Positions 10,402 to 23,104 are shown, counted from the first letter of the stretch. The stretch: 64,000 bases of DNA from Leucosporidium creatinivorum (GCA_001600635.1 BCKL01000004.1:248001-312000); one strand, 5' to 3'. Notes: a model not told the origin generated them from the letters alone. A program made the numbers and translations.

Positions 10402-11779
10402 ATGTCGGCCGCTCGTTCCGTCTCTGCTCGTATTCTGTGAGTCTTCTCGCATTTCGCATCGAGTCAACGCGCTGANCAAAGCTACAGGGAAGGAGTTTAC
10501 CCTCGCGTATCTCGCTTCGCNACCGCAACACCTCTGCCATCCGTCGAACGGGCGAAGGNTGCGGCCGGTCACGCTGCTGTAGCTCACAGCTTCAAGCCTG
10601 GACATCAGAGGGTCATAGGAATAGGATCTGGCAGTACCATCATCCCTGTAGNGGAGGCGTTCGGCGCTTTGCCGCCCTCTCTCACGCGGGACATGCTGTA
10701 AGCCTTCGCCGAACTTGCTCNGAGTCCCACGTCAAGCTGATTCGTCCTTCCTCAGTTTCATCCCTACAGGGTTCCAGAGCAGCGGTCTTATCAAGCAAGC
10801 AGGCCTGCNTCTCGGTTCATTAGGTAGGTCGTCTCGCTCTCGGCGCCAGACCTCGAACTCATCTTGCTCTCCTCCTCACAGCCGAACTCGAACGATGGCC
10901 GAGACCAATCGACATCGTAAGTTCCGACAGCACCAAAAGGCTACCTAGCTGACCTCCTTTCACCTCAACAGGCCTTCGACGGAGCAGACGACGTCGATGC
11001 AAATCTCGAGGTCATCAAAGGCGGAGGAGCTTGCCATCTTCGCGAGAAGGTCATCATGCACGCCAGCAAGCATAACGTGTAAGTGGGCCCTCGCACACTT
11101 GGCTGGTCTTCTGTTGACCTAGCTTACTCCCTCGCCAGCATCGTGGCCGACGCTCGGAAGAACAGCAAGATTCTCGGCGCAGGGGTAGGTCGATCCCCTC
11201 GCCCATCTTCTGAGCCCGAGCTGAACCTTCTACCACACAGCTCTGGACACAAGGTGTTCCCGTAGAGGTTGTGCCCTACGCTCTCGACTTTGTGCTTCAG
11301 CACTTGACAAGGCTTCCACCGAGGTGAGCTCAGCTGCTCGAGTCTTTCAGTACTCGCTGCTGATGCCGGTCCACCCATCCATAGTGGATCAGGCGACGCT
11401 CAGCACATATCTCCACCACCCACTGCAACACTACGGATGGGAGGCTCAGCCAAAGCGGGCCCCGTCCTCACCGACAACGGCAACTTCGTTCTCGACGTTG
11501 TCTTCCCGCCGAGTGAGTACCTCTTGACTCTTCGCTCGCCTCTCAGCTGACCATCTGCTACTTATAGATACCTTCGAGCTACCTGGAAGCCTATTGCGGA
11601 TCCTGCAAGAGCTCAAGCTCGTCTCGGGCGTGGTCGAAGTCGGCCTCTTTAGCGACTGTAGCATTCACGAGGCGTACTTTGGGAACNAGGTGAGCTCCGA
11701 TCGATCGAGCATTCCTTTCTCGGCTGACCCATCGATACTGCAGGACGGCACGGTCTTGTACAAGAGCAAGCTCGGCTGA
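10402..11779 (+). CDS. RKI1: Ribose-5-phosphate isomerase (type A)
   Basis: Interconverts ribose-5-phosphate and ribulose-5-phosphate in the non-oxidative pentose phosphate pathway, in the cytosol. The gene is split into about nine small exons whose phases agree. The start [12 protein letters not shown] is followed by the phosphate-binding loop [10 protein letters not shown], then [15 protein letters not shown] and the active-site [20 protein letters not shown] with LREKVI. Next come [51 protein letters not shown] and a C-terminal [11 protein letters not shown] and EAYFGN. These are the family's ordered blocks, with the acidic residues and Lys of the active site present. The short N-terminal extension may be a weak targeting or disordered segment. 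Seven single ambiguous bases lie in the locus (10476, 10521, 10559, 10652, 10721, 10809, 11686); they leave a few residues undefined. Confidence 0.92.
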
Positions 11780-11987
11780 GCTGGTGCAGCGGCTCGGCGC
11801 AGTTATTCCGAGGGTTCAGAGGTCGCGACTTGGTACAAGACATAGAGATCCACTTGGCAAGAATGTTGTAACACTTCGGGGCTCCCTGCCTGTAGTTCTG
11901 CGAGCCGGCCCCTCTTCTCCGCTCCACAAACCCCAGCTTTGAGCCGAACCCGGCTAGCCCTTTGCCATCTCACCTAGCTTTCATCAG

Positions 11988-13242
11988 ATGCCGCCAGAGC
12001 ACAAAGCACAGCTTCAGACATCAACTACAGAGCTCGGTCAACCCTCCTACACGCCTACATCCTTGGACGACGACGAGAGCTCTTACGACCCCATTGAACC
12101 GCTCTCTTCAATGTCGCTGGCGGCGCTGAGACGATTAGCGAGGTACAAGCCACCACCTGATCTCTGTGAGCGATATTTTGGAGCTGCTGCTTATCGAGAG
12201 CTGACCGAGCCGCTGCTACAGATCCTCGAGAGGGGCGAGCCGGCGTATTGGTCGCGCTGTTTGGAAGCCGGACCGGCAGGAATCTTAATGTCCTGCTGAC
12301 AACCCGGAGTGAAATGCTCAGATCCTTTGTGAGTTGCAGTGCTCTCGTTTAGCGTCAAGAGAGCTAAATGGCAGCTGACGATCCGGCCGAATAGCCGGGA
12401 CAAGTCGCTCTGCCTGGTGGAAAGATGGATGATGAAGGTGAGTACTTTGAGTGACGAGCGACCCTCGCTGACCCCCGGCCTGACTGTAGATATCAACCTC
12501 GAGGCGACTGCTCGGCGCGAAGGTCCGCCGAAGCTTCCTCGGCGCCGTAGCTTCAGCTGACTCTTCGTTGCACCTCCCAACAGCTTTTGAGGAGGTCGGA
12601 CTACCCGCCAACCCGGACTCGGTTCGCTACCTCACCTCTCTGCCGCCATTCCTCTCCCGAAGCCTTCTCCTCGTTACGCCGGTCGTCGTCTTTGTGCTCG
12701 ATTCTTCGCTCAGGGTGCGTCGGTTTATCTCTGCATCAATTGAAGCAGCATTTAACCTCCTACTGACGCCTCTCAACACCCCCCACAGCCCGAGCTCAAC
12801 CCCGCCGAAGTGACCGAGATCTTCTCTTTCCCACTCGCCGGCTTCCTCTCTCACAGCCTCGACAGTCTCGACTCCTCGATGCACAAGTCAACGCCTCCTT
12901 CCGTGATCAACGGCGAGAAGCCCTACCACTTCAGCCAGGACTACGGCTGGTACGATGGCGTTCCACATCGGTATCACCATTTCGAGGCAAAGCCGAGGCC
13001 GATAACTGGGCTCACGGCCGAGATTTTGATACATGTCGCTCAAATCGCGTAGTGCGTAACTTTTGCCTGCGTTATGTAGTGTGGGCGTAACTCAGCTGAC
13101 TTCCTACTTCGTCTACAGCGGCCGGCGACCCGACTTCGACATCTACGCCCAGGGGGAATGGGAGCAGCCCAAGCTGGTGGAGGCGGCGATGAGGGACCCG
13201 AAGTGGAAAGCAAGAGCTAACAAGGCCGAGGTTAAACTATGA
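11988..13242 (+). CDS. CoA-type Nudix hydrolase (Pcd1/NUDT7-like CoA diphosphatase)
   Basis: Family members cleave CoA and its derivatives to phosphopantetheine and 3',5'-ADP, usually in peroxisomes or mitochondria. Exon 1 (MPPEHKAQLQ to PPPDL) ends at a GTGAGC donor. The next exon enters AGVLVALFGSRTGRNLNVLL, then TTRSEMLRSF. After another intron comes PGQVALPGGKMDDED, then LEATARREAFEEVGLP, which together form the Nudix box with its RE..EE metal-binding core, here split by two introns. The family's LLLVTPVVVFVL, ELNPAEVTEIFSFPLAGFL and ITGLTAEILIHVAQIA blocks follow. Stop TGA is at 13240-13242. The protein ends in VKL, close to but not a standard C-terminal peroxisomal signal. It sits about 200 bp downstream of RKI1 on the same strand. 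Confidence 0.85.
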
Positions 13243-13491
13243 GCTCCATGTATATTGCAGTCATCATAGATTCGCCGCGAGGGAAAGTGCCGAAACTCGG
13301 CGCCGAACGGCGAAGAGGGGCGTTCGCGCTGCACAACCCGGGAGGGACGGTGGAAGAACGTATAGGCCGGCGATTACTTTGCTACACTTGCGAGCACCGT
13401 ATCCCCTTCCAGCGTCGAACTGCACCCGACTGCCCCTCTTCGAGCTTCGCCCTCTGCTTCATCTCTTGACTTCTCTCTCGACACCGACAGG

Positions 13492-16400
13492 ATGGCCAAG
13501 CTTACAGACGAAGGTGAGGATGCTTTGCCTGCTTTCTGCACGCCTCTACGCCCTCGTAGTGCTCCACAGAAGGTCACGCGTGCGCCAGCAGGGGGCGCCT
13601 GCTCGCTTTGGTCTCGTCTGAGCAGAGTTGCAGCGCTCTGGGAAAGTCGAGAGCCATATGCTGTAGCTCGGAGCAGCTCTGCAGACCTACAATTAGTCTC
13701 ACAGTCGTTTACAATTCGCCGCTGACCCGCTCTCGCTCCCTTTCTCGAACGCGCACAGCTTCAACTTCGACAGTCCCACAAGCCATGCTGGACAGCGTAC
13801 AGGCGCTCGAGGAGCTAGCAGCTCAAGGAAGCAGGGGAGAAGGAACCGCAGAAGGATGGACCGCTGTCGCAGCTCGAGCCAAGACGATTGCCGACGCGCT
13901 GAGGACGGGTGAGTGGTCTGCTGATCTTGGTGCGCTACAGGAGAGCAGCGGGAACTGAACCTCATGATGTTTCGTACAGAGGAATTGAGGGTAGCCCTCG
14001 GCGAGACTACGCTGCTCGCTTCTTGTGGATCGCTGCTGCGACTCTCGCTCGTAGCGGGCAAGCCATCGCTGGGAGGCAAGACTGAGCTGCTTCGCGTAGT
14101 GGGAAACATGTGCTTTGACAACGGTGAGCCTGAGCCTCCCCTTCGCCCGAGGCCAGCCGCTGATGCTCTTCCCGTACCGTAGATGCCAACCGCAAGCGGA
14201 CTCATGCTGCAGCTGTACCGGCGTCGATTCTTCAGCTACTCGCCGAGGTCCTCGGACTGTTACCCCTCGAGGAGATCCAGGACGAGCCGAGAAGCGGAGA
14301 TCTCTCCCTCGACGAGCTCAAGTTCTTGCGCGCGGCGACGGGAGCTCTGCTCAATATGTCCCTCAAATATGGTGAGTATTTGCGCTGCAGATTCTCTTCT
14401 ACCTAATAGCTGATTCCTCGCCTTCGCAGACCCCATCCGCGAGGAGCTGCTCGCCCCATCTTCCGTCTCCGTCCTGCTCGGCCTTCTCGACTCTCGCGCC
14501 GAATCGACAAGGACGGTCAAGCCGGTCTACAGCGTCGGATCTTGGGCAGGAGAGGCGGTCGGTGATGTCGAGGAGTGGAAGACTAAGCTCGACACGAGCT
14601 CGACCATCGCAACCTGGGCGATGAACATCCTCGAGGACATTCTCTCGGGAGGTGAGCTATGCCACGACCTCGGATCTCTCAGAGTGATCTAATCACTCCC
14701 ATTGCTCCATAGACAAGAACACGTTCCCCCAAGACGGCATCTCTACCCTCGCCTCCGTCATCCTCTCCATCTCCGCCCCGGTCGCTTCCCCCTCAACCTC
14801 CCTCTGGTCCCCCGAAGAGGTCTCCGACCACATCGACACCGACCTCGAACTCCTCACCACCGCTTCCACTTTGCTGGAAAGCCTTTCAATCGACCTCGAG
14901 ACCACCAAGCAAGAACTCGGCTTCGCCCTCTACGCCGATGGTCAGCCCATCCTCAGCCACCTCATGACAGTCGTTGAGGACGCTGCTCCACCATCCTACT
15001 GGTCTGCTGCCGGCGAGGAGCACGAACTAGCAGCTCTCGACAAGGCCTTCTCGACCGTCAAGTCGGCCGTCGTGCGCGCTATTGTCGAGGCGCCGAATTC
15101 GGATCTGGTGATGAACCAGCTGTTTGCGGTGGGACAGGGAAAGAGCTGGGTGGTGGAGAGGTTGGTCAAGTGGGTGGAGGAGAGCAAGGATGGAAGGCAG
15201 GATATGCTCATTTGCGCGGCGCACATGCTCGCCGCCCTCGGCAGGAAGGGTGAGTCACAGTCGGACCTTTCGAGTCGATCTCGCTGACCCTCTTCGCTGC
15301 CTACAGACGAGCACTGCGTCTCGCTCGTCCACGAGTATGGCGTTGCCTCTCCCCTCGGCAAGATTGCCATCAAGATGTCGGCGCTGCAGTTTGAAAAGGC
15401 GACCAACGGTGCTCGACCAGGGGAGGTCACTCAGATTCTTTTCGGCGTCGTCAGCTTGCTTCGTCACCTCTCCATCCCCGGTGCGGTGTTTTTACTTGCT
15501 CATCTGATGAGCCTACGCTGACACCGATTCCACTCGCAGTCGCCAACAAGGCCATCCTCGGCGATACTGGAATCATCGGCCCCGTCTCTACATTGCTACA
15601 GCGCGAGCTCGACATCGTTGGACCACTTCAAAACGCCGTCGTCGGGCTGTTGAAGCACCTCACGGCTGCTAATGGTGAGCTTGGTCTCGCCTCCTCGGCC
15701 AGACCTCGCTAATATCGCGACTTCGCAGTCTCCAACTCGCTCCGTCTCCTCGAAACACCTTCTGCACCTCAAGAGGACGCCGTCGCCACAACCGACTCCA
15801 CTTCCGCTGCCCCTTCCTCCCCCTTCGACTTTGTACTCGCCCTCATTCCCCGCACCGACGACGTGCGCCTGCGCTCCGAGGCCACACGCATCGTCGTCAA
15901 CGTCGTCCGCACCCTCTTCTCTACCAAACCACTCGGCACGCCCTCCGACCTCGCACACGCCTCGCCGATCACCCCGACACTGCACTCGGCGGCTTCGAGC
16001 GGACTCGATGCGGAGGAGACGATGAAGAGGAGGGGAAGGCCGTTGATTGTTAGGAGGGAGGTTGCCGAAGCGTTGAGCGAGATGGTGCGGCTGAGTGAGA
16101 GGTATCCTATGCTCATCAACGAAGCTGTGGTGGGCTTGACGCTGCTCGCCGGGAGTGGAGGAGCTGGAGGTGAGCTGCCTCGCTCGTTCCGGACGTCAAG
16201 CGTCCTAGAGCTGACCGTCCTACTTTTCTGCAGCTATCCTGGTCCTCGACGCCCTTCTCACGCCCCATGCCCCTCCCCCTCCTCCTCCCGCCGAGGATGC
16301 CATCGACCCTCTCACCGGCGAGCCCGCCCCCTCACGCACCACCTCCCTCGCCATCTCCCCCGCCGGAGATCCTCCATGCTCCGCCGACATGCTCACCAAC

Positions 16401-16670
16401 TGGCTCGGCCTCTGCGCCTCCTCCAAGCTCGCCTCCACCGCCTCGGCGCCGCCGACTGCTGTTCGGCCGGAGATGGTTGGCAATGCGTGCGCCCTGTTGA
16501 TTACCGTGCTGAGGGGCGCTGAGGTGGCCAAGGCGGAAAAGAGCAAGGTGGACGAGCTGAGAGGGAAGGTCGTGGGGCCGCTGAAGGGCTGTATTGAGGT
16601 CATGGCCGAGGAGAAGAATGAGGGTCTGAAGAGGACCGTCGGGCGTTGCTTGGAGGTCGTCGAGGCTTGA
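13492..16670 (+). CDS. Armadillo-repeat protein, smgGDS (RAP1GDS1)-like
   Basis: smgGDS-type proteins are all-helical armadillo chaperones for small GTPases with a polybasic tail. The 22-nt first exon (MAKLTDE) joins, across a long 245-nt intron (13514-13758), to ASTSTVPQAMLDSVQALEEL. Many helical repeats follow over roughly ten exons. The most telling are ELLRVVGNMCFDN with NRK directly after it, AATGALLNMSLKYDP, MNILEDILSG and DMLICAAHMLAALGRKDEH. The C-terminal part ends at GLKRTVGRCLEVVEA. The GNMCFDN..NR motif is what led me to smgGDS. The rest supports only an armadillo-type fold, so another ARM protein is possible. Introns have GCTGAC-like branch sites throughout. No membrane segment or signal peptide is seen. 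Confidence 0.75.
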
Positions 16671-16910
16671 GCAGGATATCTATCAGTAATCGCTAGTAAT
16701 CTGTACGATTCTTCGGTAGAGTGAGCCATCTCGGCGAGCCCGTAACAGTCGAGAGTCGAGGCTGCGAGGCTGCCTCGTCTGTCCATCTCCGCCCATCACC
16801 TCGCTCTTCATCACTTCGCTTTCGCTTCTCTCTTCTCGCGGAGGAGCTACTACCACTCTACAGCATCTGCTAAGGATACTCGGAACCACATAACGCCCAC
16901 GCCGAGCGAG

Positions 16911-17920
16911 ATGGAGGGCGAGAGCAAGCCCAACTCGAGCATGCCGACGTCAAAGGCCCAAAAGAGTTCCAGCGACGCCCGCTCAGCAGGAGCTCAACCA
17001 CCCTCGACTGAGGCTTCTGCACAGGCCCCTCCCCGCCCGCGCGAGCCTCTTTTGGCGAGGTCGAATGCACCAGACGCTCGTCCAGCTCTCGCTCCCTCTC
17101 TCCAGTCTCGCCAGCAGCCCGCCAGCACGACTACCAGCACCATGATTGACCTCACTACCGTCTTGACATCTCCAGAGAGACCTGCTTCTCCTCGAGGTCC
17201 CCCTTCGCCTACAAAAGGAGGAAACGTCGGAGCCGGTCGAGGCGGCGATGCGAAAGTGAGCGTCCGTCCTGGAGAGCGAGCGACGCTAAGCTGATATCGA
17301 GCTACAGAAACGCCCCGTCGAAGGACTCTCACCCTCTGCCAGCAATGCAATGGCAGCTGCTGTACGTAGCTAAAAGTCTCGCCTCGACCGAGCTCGACAA
17401 CTAATCGCCGAAGTCTTCGCAGCCCTCGCGCGCTGGACCCGAAGCGCCCCTTCCCTCGCACCGCCCTCCAGCCAGAATTTCAGCTCAGCAACATCCACCA
17501 GCTTCCTCGACGAGTGGCAAGAAGAACGAGCGAGACCGACGGGAGGACTGGGACGGCGAGCAGCCTCGACAGCGGCCCAAGAGGGAGTGCAGGAAGAGGA
17601 CCAAACCCATCGTCGACCGTCTCCCGGGGCAGCTGGACGACTCAGACTACGACTACGAGGGAGAGCAGGTGGAAGTCCTTCGAACTCGCAGAGCACCTAC
17701 GCCGCCGGCTCAACTTCAAGGACCGCCTCAGTCGACCGAGGTGCTCGCCTTCTCCATCCCGCCTCATCGCAACTTCGGCGCGCCTCGCTTCCCGTGCGGA
17801 CGTTCGTCCAAGCTCGGTATCTCTACTTGCCCACCACCACCGAAGACGCCCTCCTCGAAGGAGAGCAAGGGGAAGGGCAAGGAGAAGGGAAAGAAGCGGA
17901 TGCGGTCGCCGGGGCCATAG
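16911..17920 (+). CDS. Disordered basic protein of unknown function
   Basis: I do not recognise the family. ATG 16911 opens MEGESKPNSSMPTSKAQKSS. Three exons join in phase 0: exon 1 ends AAA before GTGAGC, a 54-nt exon at about 17309-17362 encodes KRPVEGLSPSASNAMAAA, and the last exon starts near 17424. The sequence is Pro/Ser/Arg-rich and predicted disordered. It has an acidic patch with QLDDSDYDYEGEQVEVLR and a Lys-rich tail (SKGKGKEKGKKRMRSPGP) that could be a nuclear localisation signal. The two internal introns carry GCTGAT or CTAAT branch-like sites and keep frame, which supports a real gene. A chromatin or RNA-associated role would be a guess. It converges on the pumilio gene. Confidence 0.6.
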
Positions 17921-18316
17921 GACGGGAAACGCGGCTTCGTTGTATCATGTCGACGGCGCTCAAACTTGTGCATAGTTCGTTTTGTCGTTTTGCAATAGTG
18001 GAAAGGGAGCGTTTGCCTTTCAGTCGTCTAGTAGGTGGAGGAGGGGAGCGAAGCATAACGTGACGGATTCCTATTAACAAGAGGGTTCAAGAGGGGGTAG
18101 CGAAAGGATGGGAGGTATGTTGAGTGAGAGAGACACAATCTTGCGAAACGATAGGTACTAGCAGATGTGGCGGAGTTGACGGGGGAAAGGTCGTGTGCGG
18201 TGTGGTTGAGCTTGGGATGCTCCGGATTTTGGACGATTTGTACGGGAAAACGAAACGACGAGGTGAAGGTATGTACGGGGAAAGAAATGGAAAGTGAGGG
18301 CGTGAGGACAAGCCGT
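17921..18316. other. Convergent intergenic region
   Basis: The 3' UTRs of the disordered-protein gene and the pumilio gene meet here. No gene is seen. Confidence 0.4.
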
Positions 18317-21300
18317 CTAGTAGGGGATCCTGGTGCGCTCCGAGGCGAGCAGCTTTTCGACTGTAATGGGAGAACCAGTCAGCGATTGAGGGTGAGTAGA
18401 GAGGAGGGAGAAGAGCTTACTGGTAATAAGATGCTTCGAGTAGGTGGACGAGTACTTGCGGAGGTTGGCGAGCTGCACGGCCGTCTCGTTGAAGAGGGCG
18501 TCGCGCTGAGGGCCGATGGCGGTGTGGAGGATCTCTGCGAAGGCGAAGTGAGGGTCAGTCTCCGCTCTCGCAACGTCCACGCATCGTCGAGCACTTACTC
18601 TGCATGACATAGTTGGCGTAAGGGTGGACGAGCATGGCCTTGACCACGCTCGAGCCATCGGGACCGAGGGCGAGCACCTCCTCGATCAAGTGCTTGCGCT
18701 CCTCGTCGTCGGCGTGGAGGACACACTTCTCAATGACGTTGGAGGCGAACTTTTGCTGGGCGAGGGGGAGGACTTGGCCGTAGATCTTGGAGACGACGAG
18801 CGAGCGGTCGGCCTTCTCTCCCTTCTCGATGACCCATTGGATCACGTACTGTCGGCGAAGAAGGGTCAGCTTCAACCAAGACATCGAGTAGCGAGACGAC
18901 TCACGTTGCCGTACTGATCCTGGATGAGGTTTTGGGTGTAGCGGTGAAGCTCGTCGAGGAGGCCCCTCGTTTGCGATGAAGGGCAGTTCTCGAAGATGCG
19001 CTGAAGGACTCGGCATCCGTAGGGGTGGGTAGCGAGGGCGTGCACCTGTCCAACGCAGGCGTCGGTGATGAAGGTGATCTTGTCGCTGGGCACGCGCTCG
19101 AGGGCACGCTGTGAGATGGCGAGTGAGCGAGTGAGGCGAAGGATTCGCTAGGGAAGCGAGCTCACCTGGACAACGTGGTTGCTCTGGGCGTCGCGAGCGC
19201 ACTTGAGGACGTGGCCGTCGAGCTCCTTGACGAGTCGAACCTGTTGGTCGACGAGGACGTACTCGAGAGCCTGCGAAGCGAGGAGCATCAGCGCCGAGCT
19301 CTTCACCTCGCGATCGACCAACTCACCTTCTGTACAACACGGCAGCCGTACATCTGCAGCGAAAGCTGAAGAACGTGGCCCTCGAGGACGTTGGCCATCG
19401 CCGTCTTCTGCAGCTGGTTGCCTTGCTCGAAGAACTTTTGGATGACGTCTGCGAGCGAGAAGGTCGGCGGTCAGCTCAAGCTGGCTGAAGAGGGAGAGAC
19501 GAGGACGTACAGTTGGCGAAGACGTCGGTCGAGAGCTGAAGCATGTTGGGGAGGATCTCCTCGAACACCTGAGCCTTCTCCTCGGCGGAAGCAGTCTCGA
19601 GCTTGGTCTGGATGTGCCTCGAGCCGAGCTGGTCGCCCGAGAACTCGACGACGTGGCCGATAATGTCCTATAGAGAGATAAGGGTTAGCTCGCCTGCTCT
19701 TCAGTCGCATGTACGCTGCAGAACTCACCGAGAGCTCCCAAATCCTGTGTCGACTCGTCCTGAACTCTTCCAGGGTCGCGCTCCTCAAGGCCCTGCCCAT
19801 CGTCTCGGCGGCTCCGTAGCCGTTACCGTAGCCTCCACCGTACACGGGATACGCCGGCTGATGCATGGGACCAGGAGCAACGTAGTCGGCGCTCGAGCGG
19901 AGCCCACGACCGAGGATGATCTGGTGCTGCTGGCCGAGCTGAGCGGCTTGGAAGACGGGGGTGCCCTGGTCGAGAGGCGTGCCGGCGAAGGAGGCGCCAG
20001 GAGCGAGGCCGTAGGGGAGGGAAGGTTGGTGCGAAAGAGCCGGAGAGTAAGAGAAGGATCCGTGGCGGGAGGGGAGCGCCGAGGGCGAGTAGTCGGAGCC
20101 GTGAGGGAGGTTCCAGGGTTGCTGTTGCGAGCTGCAAGGTGGGACTGGATTAGAATGGAAACCGGGAGCGGGAGAAGACGGTAAGATCGGTGAAGAGGCA
20201 GCGTACCCCGAGTCGCGACGGGCGGGACCGCCGTTCACGTCGGCTTGAGGCTGGAAGAAGCCCGAGGGATCTCCGTAGCCGCTCGAGGCGTAAGGATCCT
20301 GCTGCGCCATGTAAGGCGAGGCGAAGTAGTTGGCGTAGCCTCCTGACCCCTGCCGAGTGGGAGGAGCGGAGGCATCGCGGCGGTACCCAGCAGGCGAGAA
20401 GGTGGGGCGCTGGTTGGGCTGCTGGCGGTTGCGGTAGCCATCGGCGACTGACGCTCCGTTGAGGTGGATGCCCTGCATGCTGAACGCCAAGTCGTCCGGC
20501 GACAGAGGAGGTGGGCCGGTCGCCGCATACCCATCGAAGCCTCCGCTGAAGCTCGGTTGTTGCTGGCGAGCGCCATTGCGAAGGATACCCTCCGCGAACC
20601 CTTGCGAGAAGTACTCCCCCGCCGCTGGCGATTCGTAACCCGAGAAGCTCGAGTAGAGTGCAGGCGCTCCGCTCGAGGCGGCGTCTCCGACGGAGGGGGG
20701 CGTAGCGAGGCTGAGACTACCGGAGGGGATAACGTCGTTTACGCCTGGCGAAAGGCTCGGAGCGACGGCGGAGGGCGTACTCGAGTCGAGAGAGAGGCCT
20801 GACTTGGCACGCCCAAGGGCAGGGCGAGAAGGGGCGCGAATGGGGACGTCGTTGGCGCTGGCGAAGGCCGACGAGTGGAGGTCAATGGACGAGCCTGACG
20901 CCTTGAGCATCGGTCGAGGCAGTCCCGACAGCGTGAAGTCCTGCAGCGCGGTGGAAGGGGAAGGAAGCAAAGTTGTGCGTCAGCCAAACCACTTGATCCG
21001 CTGTGCGCTCGCGCGGGGCAGCGAGAGAGGAGTAAGGGACCGAGAGGAGTGAGGAGTCGGGCAGAAGGCGACGATAGAAGAGTGATGTGCATGAGAGTAG
21101 AGAGCTCGGGACTTACAGCGCTAGAGGTCTCTAGGCCATGTAGGTTCTTCCGAGCGCCGTCCTTGTTGGCCGAGGCGACGGCTTGCTCGAACTCGGTCGG
21201 CCAGCCTCCAGGGGTGTTCTCGGAGGCGCCAGTATCGTCGTCGTCTCCTCCAGGACTGCTCTCGCCGTTCACTGCACCATCTCCCCAGCGGTCCTTGCCC

Positions 21301-21611
21301 TTGGGTCCACCAAAGCCAAAGATCTCGGCGCCGACGACGAGGCTTCCTCCTGGGGTGCGCTGGCCGTCGCCGAGAGGCCCACTGCGAAACGCGCCTCCGC
21401 CACCGAGCATGCGGTTGAGGTCGACAGCTGGTACACTACGCTGACCGGCAGGCATGTGACCGAAGGTAGGGGAGGGCAGGTTGCCCAGCGAGAGCGATTG
21501 CGAAAGGGAGGTTTTCGAGGTGGAGAGCGGGTCGTAGCTCTGGCGGCGGGTCAGCCCGAGGTGCCGAGGGTTGATGGCGCGAGGAGGACTCGGTTGTGTA
21601 GGTTGTGCCAT
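18317..21611 (-). CDS. Pumilio-family RNA-binding protein (Puf3-like)
   Basis: PUF proteins bind 3' UTR motifs and repress or localise mRNAs; Puf3 in yeast controls nuclear mRNAs for mitochondrial proteins. ATG 21611 opens [20 protein letters not shown] long Ser/Gly/Gln-rich disordered region follows, up to about 19800. The start of the homology domain is [20 protein letters not shown]. Eight repeats are visible, with base-reading positions GSRHIQ, ANYVIQ, GCRVVQ, SNHVVQ, GCRVLQ, GNYVIQ, ASNVIE and ANYVMQ. These equal the human PUM1/Puf3 set, which reads UGUANAUA (established code). Introns fall inside several repeats, mostly between the YVIQ/VVQ turns. It ends [12 protein letters not shown]. 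Puf3 orthology is inferred from the repeat code and the LEEFR...WEL entry. Confidence 0.93.
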
Positions 21612-23104
21612 CGTGGCTCTGTGCGAGAGCAAGGCGTTAGCTTGCGAACCGGCTTTCCTCAGGCTATGCGTCTTTTGCCAGCTCCGGGGCGTCATAGGTT
21701 CGACGCTAAGTTCCTACAGCGATGTAAGCGAGAGAGGTCGACAGCTACTCACTTTGTACGAGCTTGAATGTGCTAAGCTGCAGCTTAAACGAGCGAGGAA
21801 GGCGGGGGCGGCGGAAGCTGGCGGTAGCGCGCTGAGGTCGGCTTGGAGGGTATGTACGACGATGGGAAGGGTGATTTGTACTGCGGTACTGCTCCTATGC
21901 ACAGTTGAAAGCTCTTGATGCGGGTGAAGTCGATGCAGAGAGAAGAGATGGCTCTCCTTGCGTAGCTCGAAGGAGAAGGAGCGCTCCTGTAGTGCGGTGG
22001 AGCGCGGGGCGAAGGGGACGAAAGCTGTTCTCGGTGAAGAGAGCTGCTTGCTGAAGAACTTCTCCGAAGCTGTCGACGAGCCGAGAAGCGAGGAGACGAC
22101 GAGGGAGGAGGCGAAGGGAGAGAGAGGAAGCGCGGAGGAGTCGAGGAGTCGAGGGTCTGCGAAGGCAGCTCGTCGGCAGGCTCGTGCTTGCACTGAGATC
22201 AGCTTTGAAGAGCCGCTGACTGCTCTAGAGCTCTGCTAAGCTACGTCTACCTCAGCCGACGTCCCTAATGCCCCAACGATGGTCTTTCGCTGCTCGTCTT
22301 CGGCGTTCAACCCTTGGGAGATGCTGGCTGAAGGCTCGAAACTTTTTGCCGCCTACCTCTAGCCCTACTTCTGCTCCTACGCCCCTGCACTTGCTATCCT
22401 GTTTGGCCTAACCTTGCTCCTTCGGGACACCCGCCCGCCGCCGAAAGATCGTCTCGGACTCCTCCCTGCGCGCTCCGCGTCTCTCTCCTGCATATTGCGT
22501 CGTGTATAGCCCAAGCGTATGTGGCTTGCGCGCGACCCATGCAGATGACGGCACCGTCCCCCTTCCTGCCCTTCAGACGACTGCTCGGCGCTGGCTCGGC
22601 CGAGGAAAAAGTCAAGCGCTGAGAGACTTGGAGAGGCGCAGGGAGGGATCGCGCTGGACTGAGAAAGGTATGTAAAGGTGCTGCCACTCTGTAGGAGGTG
22701 TAGCCTCCGTCCCCTGCGGAGCGCCTTCGAAAGAAAGTCCAGCAGTGAGGAGGGCGAGCCCAGCGCCGAACGAGCGGCAGACGACTGCTCGAACTGCACC
22801 GTTCGCCCCATGAAAAGCTCAGGAAACACTCTGTCATCCTACGTTGCAGCTGATGAGCTCCATACCACTAGCGCGTGATGTCGCTCACCTCGGCGAAAGA
22901 GTTCACCTCGGAACGAGCGCCGAGCAGTCCCTCTTCGCCGCCCATGTGAATCTGATGTACTATAGATGTCGGCTGTTACATACTAGAGTATATAGAGTAC
23001 TATCCGCTATCCTCGAAGACGCTTGCTATGCTACAACAACGGTATCGGTTGCCAATCCCTACCTCGGCGCCCGCCGCACTCGTATCGTCCATCGTATCGC
23101 TCGA
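21612..23104. other. Long upstream region of the pumilio gene, no gene seen
   Basis: About 1.5 kb separates the pumilio start from the next leftward gene's stop. Open frames on both strands are low-complexity and motif-free. A long promoter or 5' UTR is plausible for a regulated RNA-binding protein. Confidence 0.4.

Noticed and set aside
22377-22837. Two overlapping minus-strand frames of about 150 aa upstream of the pumilio gene
   Set aside because: No motif, and both frames look equally random; no splice or start context to prefer either.
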